Part shown: in pieces, positions 9,128 to 18,432 of the stretch
Layout: every line of letters begins with the position of its first letter
How positions within the stretch are numbered: the first letter of the stretch is position 1
Program-made: the position numbers and the translations under genes
Notes under the pieces: model-generated
The model's database searches: none
The model's input: the letters and a program-made list of their open reading frames with translations, nothing else
What the model was told of the DNA's origin: nothing
NCBI GenBank assembly: GCA_031272075.1
Contig: JAISUK010000044.1
Location: forward strand, 1 to 64,000
Length of the DNA stretch: 64,000 nucleotides
Source of the DNA: Dysgonamonadaceae bacterium
GTDB taxonomy: Bacteria > Bacteroidota > Bacteroidia > Bacteroidales > Azobacteroidaceae
Reading direction: 5' to 3'

Positions 9128-10831
9128 ATGGCAAATTTTTATTTAGATAATCCTTCATTGAAACACCATTTGCAACATCCGTTGATGAAACGGATTGTGG
9201 AACTGCGCGAGCGGGGGTATGCCGACAAGGATCAGTACGATTATGCTCCGGTGGATTTTGAGGATGCGATGGACAGCTACGACAAAATCATGGAGGTCGT
9301 AGGTGAACTGTGTGGAGATATTGTGGCTCCGAATGCGGAGCAGGTCGACCACGAAGGACCGCAGGTGAACAACAACCGCGTCACCTATGCCCCAGGGACG
9401 CAGCAGAACTTGGCGGCAGCGCGACAGGCGGGGCTGATGGGGCTTTCGGTGGCTCGTCGCTATGGCGGGTTGAATTTCCCGATGGTGGGTTTCATCATGG
9501 TCTCGGATATGATTGCCCGAGCAGATGCGGGATTTTGTAACCTCTGGGCATTGCAGGACTGTGCAGAAACGCTGTATGAATTTGGCAACGAAGAACAACG
9601 CAGGCAGTTCCTGCCGCAGGTGTGTGCCGGTTCGACGATGTCGATGGACCTGACGGAACCGGATGCTGGTTCCGACCTGCAGGCGGTGATGCTGCGCGCT
9701 ACCTACAGCGAGAGCGATCAGTGCTGGCGACTGAATGGCGTCAAGCGCTTTATTACCAACGGCGATTCGGATATCCACCTTGTGCTGGCACGTTCGGAAG
9801 AAGGCACCAAAGACGGTCGCGGTCTGTCGATGTTTATCTATGACAAGCGTGACGGCGGCGTGAATGTTCGACGCATCGAGAACAAGATGGGGATCAAAGG
9901 GTCTCCGACTTGTGAATTGACGTTCAAGAACGCCAAAGTGCAGCTTTGCGGCGAACGCAAACTGGGGTTGATCAAATATGTGATGTCGCTGATGAACGGC
10001 GCACGCCTGGGCATCATGGCGCAGGCTACCGGTCTCTCGGAAGCGGCCTATCGCGAAGCATTGGCTTATGCCAAAGACCGCCGACAGTTTGGGAAAGCCA
10101 TCATCGAATTTCCGGCAGTGTATGAGATGATTGCCAATATCAAAGCGAAGACGGATGCTTCGCGCGCCATCCTCTATGAGACTGCTCGCTTTGTGGATAT
10201 CTATAAAACCTTGGAAGACATTCAGAAAGAGCGCCCGTTGGACGATGCGGAAAAAGCCGAATTGAAGAAATACAAACGGCTTGCGGATGCTTTCACTCCG
10301 ATCGGAAAGGCGATGAGCACGGAATACTGCAACCAGAATGCTTACGATGCCATCCAGGTGCATGGCGGTTCGGGATTTATGAAAGATTATCCCTGCGAAC
10401 GGATCTATCGCGATGCGCGGATCACCAATATCTACGAAGGAACGACGCAATTGCAGGTGGTGGCGGCCATTCGCCATGTGACGACCGGTACCTACTTGAA
10501 TCAGATCAAAGAATACGAGGCAGCACAGTACGCCCCGGAGCTGGAGCCGTTGAAAAAGCGGCTGTCGGCGATGACGGCAGTGTATGAAGAAATGGTCAAA
10601 CACGTGGCGGATGTCAAAGACGGCGAATACCTGGATTTCCATGCGCGTCGTCTGGTAGAGACCGCGGCGCACATCGTGCTGGGTTATCTGTTGCTGCAGG
10701 ATGCCGACCGGAATCCGGAATTTCGTCGTTCGGCAGAAATCTATGTTCAATATGGTGCGACAGAGGTGAACAAGATGCACGATTTCATCCTCAATTCGCC
10801 GATTGAAGCATTGGGGAATTATAGATGTTAG
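9128..10831 (+). CDS. acyl-CoA dehydrogenase with C-terminal extension
   Basis: FAD enzyme that oxidises acyl-CoA to enoyl-CoA, or runs in reverse during fermentation, using the ETF encoded upstream. The 567 residues hold both family signatures: DLTEPDAGSD near residue 173 and QVHGGSGFMKDYPCER...RDARI near 410-432. The catalytic base is the glutamate of IYEGTTQLQ at residue 437. Typical short-chain enzymes have about 380 residues; this one has an N-terminal lead of about 50 and a C-terminal domain of about 120 residues after the active site, as in the longer bacterial and VLCAD/ACAD9-like forms. Gene order etfB-etfA-acd points to branched- or short-chain acyl metabolism; the exact substrate is not visible. 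Confidence 0.93.
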   Translation: MANFYLDNPSLKHHLQHPLMKRIVELRERGYADKDQYDYAPVDFEDAMDSYDKIMEVVGELCGDIVAPNAEQVDHEGPQVNNNRVTYAPGTQQNLAAARQAGLMGLSVARRYGGLNFPMVGFIMVSDMIARADAGFCNLWALQDCAETLYEFGNEEQRRQFLPQVCAGSTMSMDLTEPDAGSDLQAVMLRATYSESDQCWRLNGVKRFITNGDSDIHLVLARSEEGTKDGRGLSMFIYDKRDGGVNVRRIENKMGIKGSPTCELTFKNAKVQLCGERKLGLIKYVMSLMNGARLGIMAQATGLSEAAYREALAYAKDRRQFGKAIIEFPAVYEMIANIKAKTDASRAILYETARFVDIYKTLEDIQKERPLDDAEKAELKKYKRLADAFTPIGKAMSTEYCNQNAYDAIQVHGGSGFMKDYPCERIYRDARITNIYEGTTQLQVVAAIRHVTTGTYLNQIKEYEAAQYAPELEPLKKRLSAMTAVYEEMVKHVADVKDGEYLDFHARRLVETAAHIVLGYLLLQDADRNPEFRRSAEIYVQYGATEVNKMHDFILNSPIEALGNYRC

Positions 10832-10887
10832 TGGTTAGTGATTAGTGATTAGTGATCTCCTCCTAGCCACTAACCGCTAGCCACTAA
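10828..10887. repeat. heptamer tandem repeats in inverted arrangement
   Basis: Four head-to-tail copies of TTAGTGR (10828-10855) are followed after 11 bases by three complementary heptamers CCACTAA, CCGCTAG and CCACTAA (10867-10887). The two halves can fold into a long stem. The first copy includes the stop codon of the acyl-CoA dehydrogenase, and the last abuts the 5' end of RNase P RNA. Confidence 0.8.
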
Positions 10888-10888
10888 A

Positions 10889-11250
10889 AATCGGCAGGAC
10901 GGTTTGTCGCTCCTTTCGTTACAGGAAGGAGAGGAAAGTCCGGGCAACACAGAGCGTCCCGTTACCTAACGGGTAGCTATTCGTAAGAGTAGGGTTAAGT
11001 AGAAGAAAATAACCGCCTTGTTTCGACGAGGTAAGGGTGAGAAAATGAGGTAAAAGCTCATTGGGTCCGGTAGTGATGCCGGATGCCGTACTGCCCGGGA
11101 GTTGCAAGATCAAGTATACCGGCTAGATGTAGGGCGGCTCGTCCGATGCCGGGGGGTAGATCGCTGGAGCCTGGTGGCGACATCAGGTCGAGATAAATGA
11201 CAAACGCTTGCGTTTTGCAAGTACAGAACCCGGCTTATAGGCCTGCCGAT
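10889..11250 (+). ncRNA. rnpB: RNase P RNA
   Basis: The catalytic RNA of RNase P, which matures tRNA 5' ends. The 5' and 3' ends pair as helix P1 (TCGGCAGG at 10891-10898 with CCTGCCGA at 11242-11249). The universally conserved 5' core GAGGAAAGTCCGGGC begins at 10931, and the 3' core ACAGAACCCGGCTTATAGG begins at 11223; together they form P4 and neighbouring helices. The layout is that of bacterial type A RNA. P1 is followed at once by T7, so it may double as a terminator. No consensus promoter lies between the acyl-CoA dehydrogenase gene and the RNA, so it may be processed from the upstream transcript. Confidence 0.97.
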
Positions 11251-11257
11251 TTTTTTG

Positions 11258-11289
11258 TTTGCTTTTCTGAATTTTTTAACCTAGTTTTG
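11258..11289 (+). promoter_or_regulatory. Bacteroidetes-type promoter of the DUF4831 gene
   Basis: TTTG at 11258-11261 and TAGTTTTG at 11282-11289 are separated by 20 bp. It begins just after the T-run that ends RNase P RNA and would give a leader of about 30 bases before the ATG at 11324. Confidence 0.75.
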
Positions 11290-11323
11290 TATTGTCAATT
11301 CGTATTTTAAATTACTTATAATC

Positions 11324-12430
11324 ATGTTTCATAAGAACATAGCAATATTAGCCCTGGTTATTTCATTCGGATGTTTCCTCTCGAAGGCAGAGGCAGAAAG
11401 CATTGTAATAAAGAAAAATGCTTTAAAAAGCAACAACTATGGCGTCACCTATTCGCTTCCGAAAACAGTGTTGACGGCTGAAGTTGCATACAGCAAAATC
11501 TCCACCAAGGCAGGTCCTTACGCCAAATATGCCGCAGAATATTTACGCATCACCGACAACATCATCTATGAAGATGGGGAATATTTCGCTCTCGATCGCG
11601 TGGAGATCGTTCCGAAGGGCGTTCCCAACAAAGAAGAAACTTATCTGGTTGAATTTAAGGCCAAATCGAATGCTTCGTTTGTATATCTGACCGGCGATGG
11701 ACTTATCTGTTCCATCAATACGGATCCCGAAGTCGAATCGGTAGATAAACCGGACAAGCCCGTTGCTTCACAGCCGTCAGCCGACCCGCTCAAAGTCTCC
11801 GCACAATCGGCTTTCACCGAAGAATACCTCCGTGCCGGATCGGTAAGCAAAATGGCGGAAACCGTTGCCAAGCAAATCTATAAATTACGGGAAAGTCGGC
11901 TGGACATCCTTACCGGCGATGCCGACAATGCGCCACGCGACGGCGAAGCAATGAAAATTGTACTCCAGGAGCTGGAAGCGCGCGAAAAAGCGTTGGTGGA
12001 ACTCTTCACCGGCACACGTTCTTCGGAAAAAATGACCGCGGCCTTCGAGATAGAACCTACCGGTGACATGGAAAACCAAATCCTTTTCCGCTTCTCGAAG
12101 CATTACGGCATCACGACTTCAGACGACTTGGGCGGCAGTCCGGTATATATCAACGTGAAGAAAGTGGATACCGAACCCGTCGTGCCGGTCGATACCAAGC
12201 AGGCGGCCACCAAACTCAAGGCCGAGACGAAAGCGATTGTCTATAACGTCCCCGGAAAAGCCTTTGTGGAGGTAAATTTCGGTACACAGTCGCTGTATAA
12301 GGGAGAAATACAGATCGTACAGTTTGGAACTGTGCAGACATTGGCGACGGCGTTGTTTGACGATAAAAAAGCCCCCATCAAAGTCACTTTCTATCCGAAT
12401 ACCGGCGCCATCAGGCAAATAACACAGTAA
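11324..12430 (+). CDS. DUF4831 family exported protein
   Basis: A 368-residue exported protein of unknown function. Residues 1-24 form a signal peptide (hydrophobic IAILALVISFGCFLS, cleavage near KAEAES). The region that follows (YGVTYSLPKTVL...GPYAKYAAEYL) is the characteristic opening of DUF4831, a family I know only from Bacteroidetes. The middle (about 165-245) is helical and charged, and the last 100 residues are beta-rich. There is no lipobox and no catalytic motif. It has its own promoter and ends 34 bases before the TrpB-like gene, with no obvious terminator between. The family assignment is fairly sure; the role is unknown. Confidence 0.8.
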   Translation: MFHKNIAILALVISFGCFLSKAEAESIVIKKNALKSNNYGVTYSLPKTVLTAEVAYSKISTKAGPYAKYAAEYLRITDNIIYEDGEYFALDRVEIVPKGVPNKEETYLVEFKAKSNASFVYLTGDGLICSINTDPEVESVDKPDKPVASQPSADPLKVSAQSAFTEEYLRAGSVSKMAETVAKQIYKLRESRLDILTGDADNAPRDGEAMKIVLQELEAREKALVELFTGTRSSEKMTAAFEIEPTGDMENQILFRFSKHYGITTSDDLGGSPVYINVKKVDTEPVVPVDTKQAATKLKAETKAIVYNVPGKAFVEVNFGTQSLYKGEIQIVQFGTVQTLATALFDDKKAPIKVTFYPNTGAIRQITQ

Positions 12431-12464
12431 GTTAACTCACTATTAATAATATAATTAATTACCA

Positions 12465-13826
12465 ATGGACAACAAAAAAATCCTTTTAGAAGAAAATGAA
12501 ATACCGCAAGCTTGGTATAACATTACAGCCGACATGAAAAACAAGCCATTGCCGCCTTTACATCCCGCAACGAAGCAGCCGTTGAATCCGGAAGACCTGG
12601 AACGGATTCTGGCGAAAGAGTTGATAAAACAAGAATTAACGCAAGAGCGATGGATAGAGATCCCCGATGAAGTCAGGGAGTTATACCGGATCTGGCGGCC
12701 GACGCCGCTGGTACGCGCCACCGGTTTGGAGAAAGCATTGAAGACGCCTGCAGCCATCTATTTCAAGTATGAAGGTTCGAGTCCGGTGGGGTCGCACAAA
12801 CTCAATTCCGCGTTGCCGCAAGCCTATTACAACAAGAAACAGGGGATCAAACGCCTGACGACCGAGACCGGCGCCGGTCAGTGGGGCGCAGCATTGAGTT
12901 TTGCCTGTAGCCTTTTTGGGCTGGGACTGGATGTTTTTATGGTGAAAGTCAGCTACAATCAAAAGCCCTATCGTCGGGTGATGATGCAGACTTGGGGCGC
13001 CAATGTGGTGGCTTCTCCGAGTACGTTGACGGAAGCGGGGAAGTCTATTCTGCAACGTGACCCGAACAACTCCGGCAGTCTGGGGATTGCCATTTCGGAA
13101 GCGATAGAGATGGCATTGCGCGATCCGGACACGCGGTATACGCTGGGAAGCGTCTTGAACCACGTCGCCCTGCATCAGACGGTGATCGGGTTGGAAGCGG
13201 AAAAACAGATGGAAAAAGCAGGGAAATTTCCCGACATCGTGATCGGCTGCTTCGGAGGCGGTTCCAATTTCTCCGGCATCAGTTTCCCGTTCCTTCGTCA
13301 TCAGTTGACCGATGGTACGCCCGTGCGGGCGATTGCTGCGGAGCCTTCGAGTTGTCCGAAACTCACCAGGGGAAAATTTGAATACGATTTCGGCGATACG
13401 GTCGGTTTGACGCCCTTGCTGCCGATGTATACCCTGGGACACGATTTCCAGCCTGCCGACATTCATGCCGGCGGATTGCGCTATCATGGAGCGGGCACAC
13501 TGGTCAGCCAGTTATGTAAAGACGGGCTGGTGGAAGTGCAGGACATTCCGCAATTGGAGACATTTGAAGCGGGCACGCTGTTTGCCAACACCGAAGGCAT
13601 CATTCCTGCCCCGGAATCGGCGCATGCGATCGCTTGCACCATCCGTGAAGCGAAAAAAGCGGCGGAAGAGGGGGTCGCAAAGACCATATTGTTCAGCCTT
13701 TCCGGTCACGGATTGATCGACATGAGCGCTTACGACCAGTTTCTGAGTGGTCAGATGCAGAATTTTACGCTTTCGGACGAAGCAATCGCGCAGTCGATGG
13801 GAGGATTGGAGAGCATCATTGGATGA
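12465..13826 (+). CDS. TrpB2-type PLP-dependent tryptophan synthase beta-like enzyme
   Basis: Fold-type II PLP enzyme of the stand-alone TrpB2 group, expected to condense indole and serine (or phosphoserine) to tryptophan. Its 453 residues are longer than canonical TrpB (about 395), mainly at the N-terminus, as in TrpB2. The Schiff-base lysine is K112 in GSHKLN, and the phosphate-binding loop is the glycine run [10 protein letters not shown]. The substrate segment [11 protein letters not shown] is intact. No trpA or other trp gene is nearby, which fits indole salvage rather than a full synthase complex. The stop overlaps the start of the following metal-binding lipoprotein by 4 bases (ATGA), so the two are translationally coupled. 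Confidence 0.9.
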   Translation: MDNKKILLEENEIPQAWYNITADMKNKPLPPLHPATKQPLNPEDLERILAKELIKQELTQERWIEIPDEVRELYRIWRPTPLVRATGLEKALKTPAAIYFKYEGSSPVGSHKLNSALPQAYYNKKQGIKRLTTETGAGQWGAALSFACSLFGLGLDVFMVKVSYNQKPYRRVMMQTWGANVVASPSTLTEAGKSILQRDPNNSGSLGIAISEAIEMALRDPDTRYTLGSVLNHVALHQTVIGLEAEKQMEKAGKFPDIVIGCFGGGSNFSGISFPFLRHQLTDGTPVRAIAAEPSSCPKLTRGKFEYDFGDTVGLTPLLPMYTLGHDFQPADIHAGGLRYHGAGTLVSQLCKDGLVEVQDIPQLETFEAGTLFANTEGIIPAPESAHAIACTIREAKKAAEEGVAKTILFSLSGHGLIDMSAYDQFLSGQMQNFTLSDEAIAQSMGGLESIIG

Positions 13827-14677
13827 AGCGAATTTATTCCTGTTTTGTTTTTTCGGTGTTGGCCATACTCTTTTTGTCGTGCAACGACAAAGGGCAACGG
13901 AAGCCGACGATCGTGGTGACGATAGAGCCGCAGCGGTATTTCGTCGAGCAGCTGGCAGACAGCCTTTTTGAGGTTGTGACGATGGTTCCGGCTGGGATCA
14001 GTCCTGAGACCTACGACCCCACGCCGGTTCAGATGGCGACACTGGCTCAGAGTTGTGCCTATTTCCGGATTGGGAAGATTGGGTTTGAGCAGGTCTGGAT
14101 GGAAAAGATCCGTTCCAACAATCCGCAATTGCCGATTTATGACAATGGCGAAGGGATTGATTACATCGTGCCGGACGAAGCGCACGGTCATTCGGAAGGG
14201 GCAGACCCGCATACCTGGGTTTCTACGAAGGAAGCGTTGATCATTGTCGAAAATATGTGCAATGCCTTGATAGCGTTGGATAAATCCCACGAGCGACAAT
14301 TCAGGAGTAATCTCGAAAGACTGAAGATGGAGATTCACCGTACCGACAGCCTCCTCACGGAACTGTTGGCGGATATTCCCGTCCGGTCATTTCTCATCTA
14401 TCATCCGGCCTTGACTTATTTTGCCCGCGATTTTCAACTGAAGCAATACTGCATTGAGACTGATGGTAAAGAACCGTCTGCCGAGCAGATGAAAGCGCTG
14501 GTGGACATTGCCGAAGCCGAGGGCGTGAAGGCGATGTTTGTGCAGCAGGAGTTTGACCGGAAGAATGCGGAAATCATCGCGCAGGAGACCGGTTGCCGGT
14601 TGGAAGTGATCAATCCGCTTTCGTATCATTGGAGCGAAGAACTGATCAGGATAGCAAAAATTCTGGCGGATGAATAA
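13823..14677 (+). CDS. metal (zinc/manganese) ABC transporter substrate-binding lipoprotein
   Basis: A cluster A-I (ZnuA/TroA-like) binding protein, 284 residues, that captures divalent metal in the periplasm. The N-terminus is a lipoprotein signal with FLSC as lipobox, so it is membrane anchored. Candidate ligands are the histidine of DPHTW near residue 133 and that of [12 protein letters not shown] near residue 193. The first site, usually a histidine in a PG-S-H-x-Y-x-P context, reads [13 protein letters not shown] here, with glutamate instead of histidine. A short HGHSEG stretch could be a weak metal-collecting loop. It overlaps the TrpB2-like gene by 4 bases and the ATPase gene by 8. The metal specificity is not settled. 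Confidence 0.88.
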   Translation: MKRIYSCFVFSVLAILFLSCNDKGQRKPTIVVTIEPQRYFVEQLADSLFEVVTMVPAGISPETYDPTPVQMATLAQSCAYFRIGKIGFEQVWMEKIRSNNPQLPIYDNGEGIDYIVPDEAHGHSEGADPHTWVSTKEALIIVENMCNALIALDKSHERQFRSNLERLKMEIHRTDSLLTELLADIPVRSFLIYHPALTYFARDFQLKQYCIETDGKEPSAEQMKALVDIAEAEGVKAMFVQQEFDRKNAEIIAQETGCRLEVINPLSYHWSEELIRIAKILADE

Positions 14678-15407
14678 TGCCCTGGTCGAAATAAAACAGG
14701 TCTGTGCGGGTTATGACCATAAAACCGTATTGAAAGATGTTTCTCTCACCATTTACGAGCGGGATTTCCTGGGCATCATCGGTCCGAACGGCGGGGGGAA
14801 GACCACGTTGCTGAAGGTCATACTGGGGCTGTTACGTCCGTTTTCGGGCGAGGTGGTGCAGCATGAATCCCTCAAGCAGCGGATCGGCTATATGCCGCAG
14901 ACCAATTCGATTGACAAACGGTTTCCGATACTGGTGTCAGAAGTGGTGGAATCGGGATTGATCGCTGAAAAAGGGCTGTCGGGACAAGAGAAAAAGGCGC
15001 TGGTGAAGGCGATGTTGGTGACGATGGGCATCGAACAGCTCGCTTCGCAGCCGATAGGAAAATTGTCCGGCGGGCAGTTGCAGCGGACACTGTTGGCGCG
15101 CGCCGTCATCAATCAACCGGCGTTGCTGATTCTCGACGAGCCTAATTCGTATGTGGACAAACGTTTTGAGACGAATTTCTATGGGTTGTTGCAGGAACTC
15201 AACAAAGCGACTTCCATTGTACTGGTGTCGCATGATGTCGGGAGCATCGTGTCGACGGTAAAAAATATCGCCTGCGTGGATGAGACGCTGCATTACCATG
15301 CAGGCACCGACATCGACGAACACTGGCTGGAAGCGCATTACGACTGTCCGTTGGATCTCATCGGTCACGGCGCCATTCCCCATCGTATCCTGAAATCGCA
15401 TGACTAA
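14670..15407 (+). CDS. metal ABC transporter ATPase (ZnuC/MntB-like)
   Basis: The 245-residue nucleotide-binding subunit that powers import of the metal held by the preceding lipoprotein. Walker A is GPNGGGKTT (residues 38-46), the ABC signature LSGGQLQR (about 132-139), Walker B LLILDEP (about 153-159), and the switch histidine sits in VSHDVGS. All are intact. The gene overlaps its neighbours on both sides by 8 bases. What is missing is the integral-membrane permease (ZnuB/MntC type), normally adjacent; the next gene instead encodes an AEC-family carrier. The permease may be elsewhere in the genome. Confidence 0.93.
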   Translation: MNNALVEIKQVCAGYDHKTVLKDVSLTIYERDFLGIIGPNGGGKTTLLKVILGLLRPFSGEVVQHESLKQRIGYMPQTNSIDKRFPILVSEVVESGLIAEKGLSGQEKKALVKAMLVTMGIEQLASQPIGKLSGGQLQRTLLARAVINQPALLILDEPNSYVDKRFETNFYGLLQELNKATSIVLVSHDVGSIVSTVKNIACVDETLHYHAGTDIDEHWLEAHYDCPLDLIGHGAIPHRILKSHD

Positions 15408-16347
15408 TTTTCTTTTTTCGCTCAATGTCGTAGCGCCGCTTTTTGTGTTGATGGCCGTTGGGTACCTGTCGAAGCGCATCAAGCTGGTATCCGGGACTTT
15501 CCTGGCGGAATTGAATCGTTTTGTGTTCCAATTCTGTCTGCCGGTGATGCTGTTTCAAGACATTTGGTCTTCGTATAAGGGAGATTTCAGCAATACGAAG
15601 CTGATTTTTTCGGCAGTGGCGGCCATTGTGATTGTCATTCTGATTTCATTTTGCCTGGTGCCGGTATTTATCAGGCAAAGCAAGCAGCGAGGCAGCATGA
15701 TTCAAGCGATCTACCGCAGTAATTTCCTGATTTACGGACTGCCGTTGGCCACCGGGATGTACGGCAAAGAAGCGGTCGCGACGATCTCCATGTTGATGGG
15801 CATTATGATACCGCTGTATAATATCTTGGCTGTGATTATTTTATCTATCTATTCCGAGACAGAGACGCAGCGGATGACTTTTTGGAAAGTGCTGAAGAAC
15901 ATCCTGCTCAATCCGCTGTTGCTGGGCTGTGTCTTTGGACTTTCGGCCGGGGCGGTGCATCTGCGGTTGCCGGAATTTATCGCTTCTCCCATCGCGATGC
16001 TGGCCGCTGTCGGTTCGCCGTTGGCGTTGTTTGTGATGGGCGGGGAATTTGAGTTTCAGCATGTGGGCGAAAATCTGAAGAAGGTGCTGGTGGCGACCGT
16101 TGCGCGGTTGATTTTGGTGCCGCTGGCTGCCATCACCTGCTTTGTGATGATGGGATTCCGGAATGTGGAACTCAGCGTGTTGCTCACTATTTTTGCTACG
16201 CCGACTGCGATGGCCAGCTATATCATGGCGAAAAACATGGGCTGCGACGGCCCGCTTTCTGCGCAGATTGTCGTATTTTCTACCGCCTTTTCCTGCCTCA
16301 CCATCTTCTTTTTTATTTTTGTCCTGCGCAATATGGGCTATTTGTAA
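15400..16347 (+). CDS. AEC-family (auxin efflux carrier-like) transporter
   Basis: A 315-residue polytopic membrane protein with about ten hydrophobic segments arranged as two groups of five, the AEC layout, with the conserved opening APLFVLMAVGYLSKR and the central LNRFVFQFCLPVMLF. Bacterial members export or exchange organic acids such as malate or auxin-like compounds. The start codon lies inside the end of the ABC ATPase gene (8-base overlap), so it is co-translated with the metal-uptake genes although it is not an ABC permease by sequence. The substrate is unknown. The gene ends the run; the 52-base gap after it is very AT-rich. Confidence 0.88.
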   Translation: MTNFLFSLNVVAPLFVLMAVGYLSKRIKLVSGTFLAELNRFVFQFCLPVMLFQDIWSSYKGDFSNTKLIFSAVAAIVIVILISFCLVPVFIRQSKQRGSMIQAIYRSNFLIYGLPLATGMYGKEAVATISMLMGIMIPLYNILAVIILSIYSETETQRMTFWKVLKNILLNPLLLGCVFGLSAGAVHLRLPEFIASPIAMLAAVGSPLALFVMGGEFEFQHVGENLKKVLVATVARLILVPLAAITCFVMMGFRNVELSVLLTIFATPTAMASYIMAKNMGCDGPLSAQIVVFSTAFSCLTIFFFIFVLRNMGYL

Positions 16348-16399
16348 ATAATATAATTGTTAAAAATCAGTTATATTAATAGGTAAGTTATTTTCTTCT

Positions 16400-18376
16400 A
16401 TGTCCAGAAGCATATTTTTTATTCTTTCGATATCGGCGTGTCTGCTGTTGTCTACCTGCAAATCGGCAAAACTGAGCGATGCTGTGGCCAAACAGGAGAA
16501 AGGCGAATATTACGATGCTGCGCAGATCTACCGCAAAGTCTACGCGAAGACATCCAATAAGAACCGGGTGCTTCGGGCGAGTATTGCGTTTCAGACAGGC
16601 GAATGTTACCGCGAAATCAACAATACGCAGCGTGCTTTGAGCGCGTATCAGAATGCGTTACGCTATAACTATCCCGACAGCATGTCGATGTTTTATGCCG
16701 GACAGATGTTACAACGAATGGGACGCTATCCGGATGCCAAAAAGCAGTATGCTTCGTTTTTAGAACAGTCGCCCAATCACCTGCTGGCGAAAAACGGCAT
16801 TGCCGGATGTGATTCTGCGTTGAAATGGAAGGCCAATCCTACGCGCTACCAGGTGAAGAAGATGGATAAATTCGGTTCGCGTGACGGGGAGTTTGCGCCA
16901 ATGCTGACGGGCGACAGCTACGATCAGTTGTATTTTACTTCTTCCAGGAAAGAAGCGCTCGGAAAAGAAAAAAGCGGCATCACCGGCTTGAAGAACAACG
17001 ATCTCTTCTTGGTAAAAAAGGACGGGAAAGGGGAATGGCAGAAGCCGGAACTGATAGAGACCGAGTTGAATACGGAATTTGACGAAGGCGTCTCGACTTT
17101 TACTGCAGACGGGAGCACGATGTATTATACCTATTGTTCGGAAGATGATGCGATAGCCCGCACAGCGGAGCTGTACAAATCGTCGCGTTCGGGAGCGCAA
17201 TGGAGCGCCGGAGAGAAGGTGCAGGTATTCAAGGACAGTACGACGATGGTCGCTCATCCCGCGCTCAGTCCCGACGGAAAGTACTTGTATTTTGTGTCCG
17301 ACTCAAGGGGAGGTCATGGCGGAAAAGACATCTGGCGGGTAGCCGTAGATGGGATCGGGACGGATTTTCCGGAAAATCTCGGTTCGGACATCAATACGCC
17401 CGGCGACGAGATGTTTCCATACGTTCGGGAAGGGAATGTGCTTTATTTCTCGTCCGACGGGCATCCCGGAATGGGCGGACTGGATATTTTCAGGGCGGTG
17501 GAAGATGCGAAACATGAGCGCTGGACGGTGGAAAATATGAAAAGTCCGGTCAACAGCATGGCGGACGATTTTGGGATCACTTTCGAAGGGAATGAAGAGA
17601 AAGGCTACTTCAGCAGCAACCGGAACGACGGACGAGGCAGTGACCACATCTATTCGTTTGAATTGCCGATTGTCAAAGTGATGGTGGAAGGCTGGGTATT
17701 GGACAAGGAGGAAGAAATCATCGATGAAGCGAGCGTCAGGATTGTCGGCAAGGACGGCACGAACCTCCGCATCCAGGTTCGTAAGGACGGGACGTATAAT
17801 TCGGAAGTGGCTCCGGGCATGTCGTATGTGATGATGGCTGGCGCCAAGGGTTATTTGAATCAGAAGCAGACACTGGAAGTGCCCCCAGAAGAAAAAAGTC
17901 AGACATTTTATGTGGATTTCAGTCTGTCGTCCATCTCCAAGCCGGTGTTGATCGACAACATCTTTTATGATTTTGATAAGGCGACGCTTCGCCCCGAATC
18001 AAAAACCGGACTGGATGAATTGATTGCGATGCTTGAGGATAATCCGAATGTGACCATCGAACTCTTGTCGCATACCGACCGCAAAGGGACGGAGGCGTAC
18101 AATCAAAATTTGTCGCAACGCCGCGCGCAATCGGTAGTGGACTACCTGATTGAGCATGGAATAGAGAAAGAACGACTGACGGCTGTCGGGTATGGGAAAT
18201 CGGTTCCGCAGACCGTCAACAAGAATACAGCGAAGATATATGATTTCCTGCCAGAAGGCCGGCTGCTGGACGAGTCGTTCATCCTGACATTGACGCCCGA
18301 ACAGCAAGAAATCGCCGATCAGATCAACCGTAGGACGGAATTTAAGGTCTTGCGAACCAATTACAGGCTGTTTTGA
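16400..18376 (+). CDS. porE: PorE-like T9SS lipoprotein (TPR, PD40 propeller, CRD, OmpA domains)
   Basis: A 658-residue lipoprotein (lipobox LLSTC). Domains in order: TPR repeats (about 28-140, AAQIYRKVYA, QRALSAYQNAL), a WD40-like PD40 beta-propeller (about 150-420, repeated SPDGKYLYFVSD and VLYFSSDGHPGMGG blades), a carboxypeptidase-regulatory-like domain (about 425-515) and an OmpA C-terminal peptidoglycan-binding domain (about 520-620, IFYDFDKATLRPES...LLSHTDRKGTEAYNQNLSQRRA). This order and length match PorE (PG1058) of the Porphyromonas gingivalis T9SS, which anchors part of the machine to the cell wall. Similar TPR-PD40-OmpA proteins exist outside T9SS, so identity as PorE is likely but not proven. 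Confidence 0.85.
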   Translation: MSRSIFFILSISACLLLSTCKSAKLSDAVAKQEKGEYYDAAQIYRKVYAKTSNKNRVLRASIAFQTGECYREINNTQRALSAYQNALRYNYPDSMSMFYAGQMLQRMGRYPDAKKQYASFLEQSPNHLLAKNGIAGCDSALKWKANPTRYQVKKMDKFGSRDGEFAPMLTGDSYDQLYFTSSRKEALGKEKSGITGLKNNDLFLVKKDGKGEWQKPELIETELNTEFDEGVSTFTADGSTMYYTYCSEDDAIARTAELYKSSRSGAQWSAGEKVQVFKDSTTMVAHPALSPDGKYLYFVSDSRGGHGGKDIWRVAVDGIGTDFPENLGSDINTPGDEMFPYVREGNVLYFSSDGHPGMGGLDIFRAVEDAKHERWTVENMKSPVNSMADDFGITFEGNEEKGYFSSNRNDGRGSDHIYSFELPIVKVMVEGWVLDKEEEIIDEASVRIVGKDGTNLRIQVRKDGTYNSEVAPGMSYVMMAGAKGYLNQKQTLEVPPEEKSQTFYVDFSLSSISKPVLIDNIFYDFDKATLRPESKTGLDELIAMLEDNPNVTIELLSHTDRKGTEAYNQNLSQRRAQSVVDYLIEHGIEKERLTAVGYGKSVPQTVNKNTAKIYDFLPEGRLLDESFILTLTPEQQEIADQINRRTEFKVLRTNYRLF

Positions 18377-18399
18377 TAGGATTAATGCAGGAAAGTCCG

Positions 18400-18407
18400 T
18401 ATATTTG
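18400..18407 (+). promoter_or_regulatory. candidate -7 element for the mannose-1-P guanylyltransferase gene
   Basis: TATATTTG fits TAnnTTTG and lies 25 bases before the ATG. The nearest upstream TTTG (18372-18375, overlapping the end of the porE-like gene) gives a 24-bp spacer, longer than ideal, so the call is tentative. Confidence 0.45.
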
Positions 18408-18432
18408 GAAATTAATAATTAATTATTGACGT

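Noticed and set aside
9155-10780. 541-codon open frame antisense to the acyl-CoA dehydrogenase gene
   Set aside because: It mirrors the codon usage of the sense gene, has no recognisable domain and is rich in H, R and F, as antisense shadows are. The sense gene has complete family motifs.
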